Source: Vibrio renipiscarius
GTDB taxonomy: Bacteria > Pseudomonadota > Gammaproteobacteria > Enterobacterales > Vibrionaceae
Length of the DNA: 64,000 bases
Reading direction: 5' to 3'
NCBI RefSeq assembly: GCF_000827885.1
Contig: NZ_JTKH01000006.1
Location: 62,001 to 126,000 of the forward strand
Part shown: piece after piece, positions 62,735 through 64,000 of the stretch
Layout: each line of letters begins with the position of its first letter
Numbering within the stretch: position 1 is the first letter of the stretch
Translations under genes and position numbers: made by a program
The notes under the pieces: generated by a model
The model's database searches: none
Told to the model about the DNA's origin: nothing
The model's input: only the letters and a program-made list of their open reading frames with translations

Positions 62735-62760
62735 AAACGAAAAATTGATTTGGATACGTA

Positions 62761-63729
62761 TTACTGTTGGTTCTCTTTTTCCGTAAAGACGTCTGCAAAT
62801 AGCGCTGTACTTAGGTAACGCTCACCGGAACTTGGTAATACGACTACAATTGTTTTTCCTTTAAATTCAGGTAGTTCTGCAATTCTGTTTGCGGCAACAA
62901 CCGCCGCACCAGATGAAATGCCAGCAAGAATACCTTCTTCTTCCATGAGGCGTTGAGCCATCGAAATTGCGTCTTCTGATGTTACGGCTTCAACACGGTC
63001 TAAAAGTTCTAAATCGAGGTTTCCTGGGATAAAACCAGCACCGATACCTTGAATTTTATGTGGCGCAGGCTGAATTGCTTCACCGGCAAGTGCTTGTGCG
63101 ATCACTGGCGATTCTGCAGGTTCAACGGCCACTGACAAGATTGCTTTGCCTTTTTCACCTTTGATATAACGGCTTGTACCGGTAATCGTACCGCCTGTAC
63201 CCACACCCGCAACGATGACGTCAACATCACCATCTGTCGCATCCCAGATCTCAGGTCCGGTGGTTTTTTCGTGAATTTCAGGGTTTGCTGGGTTATTAAA
63301 TTGCTGTAGAAGCAAGTATTTATCAGGATTGCTAGCAACAATTTCTTCTGCTTTAGCAATGGCGCCTTTCATACCTTTTGCCGCTTCGGTCAGTTCCAAA
63401 TTTGCGCCTAATGCTTTTAATAGCTTACGACGCTCAAGGCTCATTGATTCAGGCATGGTTAACGTTAGTTTGTATCCACGTGCGGCTGCAACAAATGCCA
63501 GCGCAATACCCGTGTTACCACTTGTCGGTTCTACTAACTCGATACCGGGTTTTAGTGTGCCTTTCTTTTCCGCATCCCAAATCATGTTTGCACCAATTCG
63601 GCATTTCACACTGAAGCTTGGGTTACGTGCTTCAATTTTAGCCAGCACGTTGCCGTTGCTTACTTTGTTTAAACGTACAAGTGGCGTGTTACCGACGGTC
63701 AGTGAATTGTCTTCGTAGATTTTGCTCAT
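62761..63729 (-). CDS. cysK: Cysteine synthase A
   Basis: CysK makes cysteine from O-acetylserine and sulfide. The 322-residue PLP enzyme (E. coli 323) has the PLP lysine in [15 protein letters not shown], the phosphate and substrate loop [14 protein letters not shown], and [16 protein letters not shown]. The start [20 protein letters not shown] is standard. It follows cysZ on the same strand and is closed by a strong terminator. I could not define its promoter or a CysB site with confidence. Confidence 0.96.
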   Translation of the reverse strand: MSKIYEDNSLTVGNTPLVRLNKVSNGNVLAKIEARNPSFSVKCRIGANMIWDAEKKGTLKPGIELVEPTSGNTGIALAFVAAARGYKLTLTMPESMSLERRKLLKALGANLELTEAAKGMKGAIAKAEEIVASNPDKYLLLQQFNNPANPEIHEKTTGPEIWDATDGDVDVIVAGVGTGGTITGTSRYIKGEKGKAILSVAVEPAESPVIAQALAGEAIQPAPHKIQGIGAGFIPGNLDLELLDRVEAVTSEDAISMAQRLMEEEGILAGISSGAAVVAANRIAELPEFKGKTIVVVLPSSGERYLSTALFADVFTEKENQQ

Positions 63730-63922
63730 AGTCTGATCCTTGATTCGTTAGCAATTTGCTGAGATATCGAAAATTAAGGATATCGCGCAAACAGATTTGT
63801 TTATTGATTTTGTTAAGAGATTAGGACAGTAAAAAAATCTAGAGAAGGATTAAAAAGTTATATCTTATTAACTTGACGGTCCTCGCAAAGAAATTTTTCT
63901 AAGCTGGAACTCATCCTTTTCT

Positions 63923-64000
63923 CTATTTTTTAAACTCGGCAACCCACATCGCCGTCGCACCGCATACAGCAACAGGCATTACAATCAGGTTAAGAATAGG
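63923..64000 (-). CDS. cysZ: Sulfate transporter CysZ, C-terminal end only
   Basis: The last 25 codons and the stop of a minus-strand gene are visible; the rest lies beyond the window. The peptide PILNLIVMPVAVCGATAMWV followed by AEFKK is nearly the C-terminal membrane segment of E. coli CysZ, which ends in a PILNLFIMPVAVCGATAMWV-type sequence. CysZ is the inner-membrane sulfate carrier for cysteine synthesis. Its place upstream of cysK is conserved, which supports the call despite the short fragment. Confidence 0.85.
   Translation of the reverse strand, partial: PILNLIVMPVAVCGATAMWVAEFKK

Larger units (their letters stand above)
62464..62760. other. Intergenic region between cysK and ptsH
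   Basis: The gap holds the cysK terminator, a Cra-like sequence (62600-62613) and the pts -10 region. I see no gene in it. Confidence 0.5.

Noticed and set aside
63760-63790. Repeated GATATCG before cysK as a CysB site
   Set aside because: The two copies are short and A/T-rich, and I could not match them to a CysB pattern.

Overview
This window is an ordinary stretch of gammaproteobacterial core chromosome. Gene content, gene order and protein sequences fit the genus Vibrio or a close relative. All family and species statements come from recognising sequences and synteny by eye; no database search was run. I found no rRNA, tRNA, prophage, insertion sequence, CRISPR array or defence island. 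I also found no convincing new multi-gene system; the items worth a second look are regulatory sites and small repeats.

Layout. Positions 1-18607 are almost all on the plus strand. The block opens with the envelope and lipid cluster uppS(partial)-cdsA-ispC-rseP-bamA-skp-lpxD-fabZ-lpxA-lpxB-rnhB-dnaE-accA, making isoprenoid carrier lipid, phospholipid, outer-membrane proteins and lipid A, plus the replicative polymerase. It continues with tilS, glnB and a yafD-like gene. Positions 18621-25114 hold the yafD-mltD-gloB-yafS-rnhA-dnaQ neighbourhood known from E. coli, with a Yip1-like gene and a TIGR03503-like gene added. Positions 25204-29459 hold fadE, gmhA and yafJ. Positions 29538-35944 hold proS, trmO, the methionine importer metNIQ, gmhB and a MliC-like lipoprotein. 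Positions 36114-38882 hold a YitT-family gene, glyA and a small lipoprotein of unknown function.

Positions 39114-58135 are nearly all minus strand: lipA, lipB, ybeD, dacA, rlpA, rodA, mrdA, rlmH, rsfS, holA, lptE, leuS, lnt, corC, ybeY, ybeZ and miaB (cell elongation, lipoylation, ribosome and tRNA maturation, LPS export). Only ybeL faces the other way. ubiF is divergent from miaB. The window closes with crr, ptsI, ptsH, cysK and the 3' end of cysZ, the same order as E. coli cysZ-cysK-ptsHI-crr.

Regulation readable in the sequence: a FadR-type operator on the fadE promoter, tandem met boxes before metNIQ, a near-perfect PurR box before glyA, and many rho-independent terminators. Some terminators divide the lpx cluster into sub-units. 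The pts operon has unusually wide gaps containing strong stem-loops. Other oddities are a three-copy 15-bp in-frame repeat at a signal-peptide end, an 85-bp imperfect palindrome after glyA, and an unassigned perfect dyad between the YitT gene and glyA.
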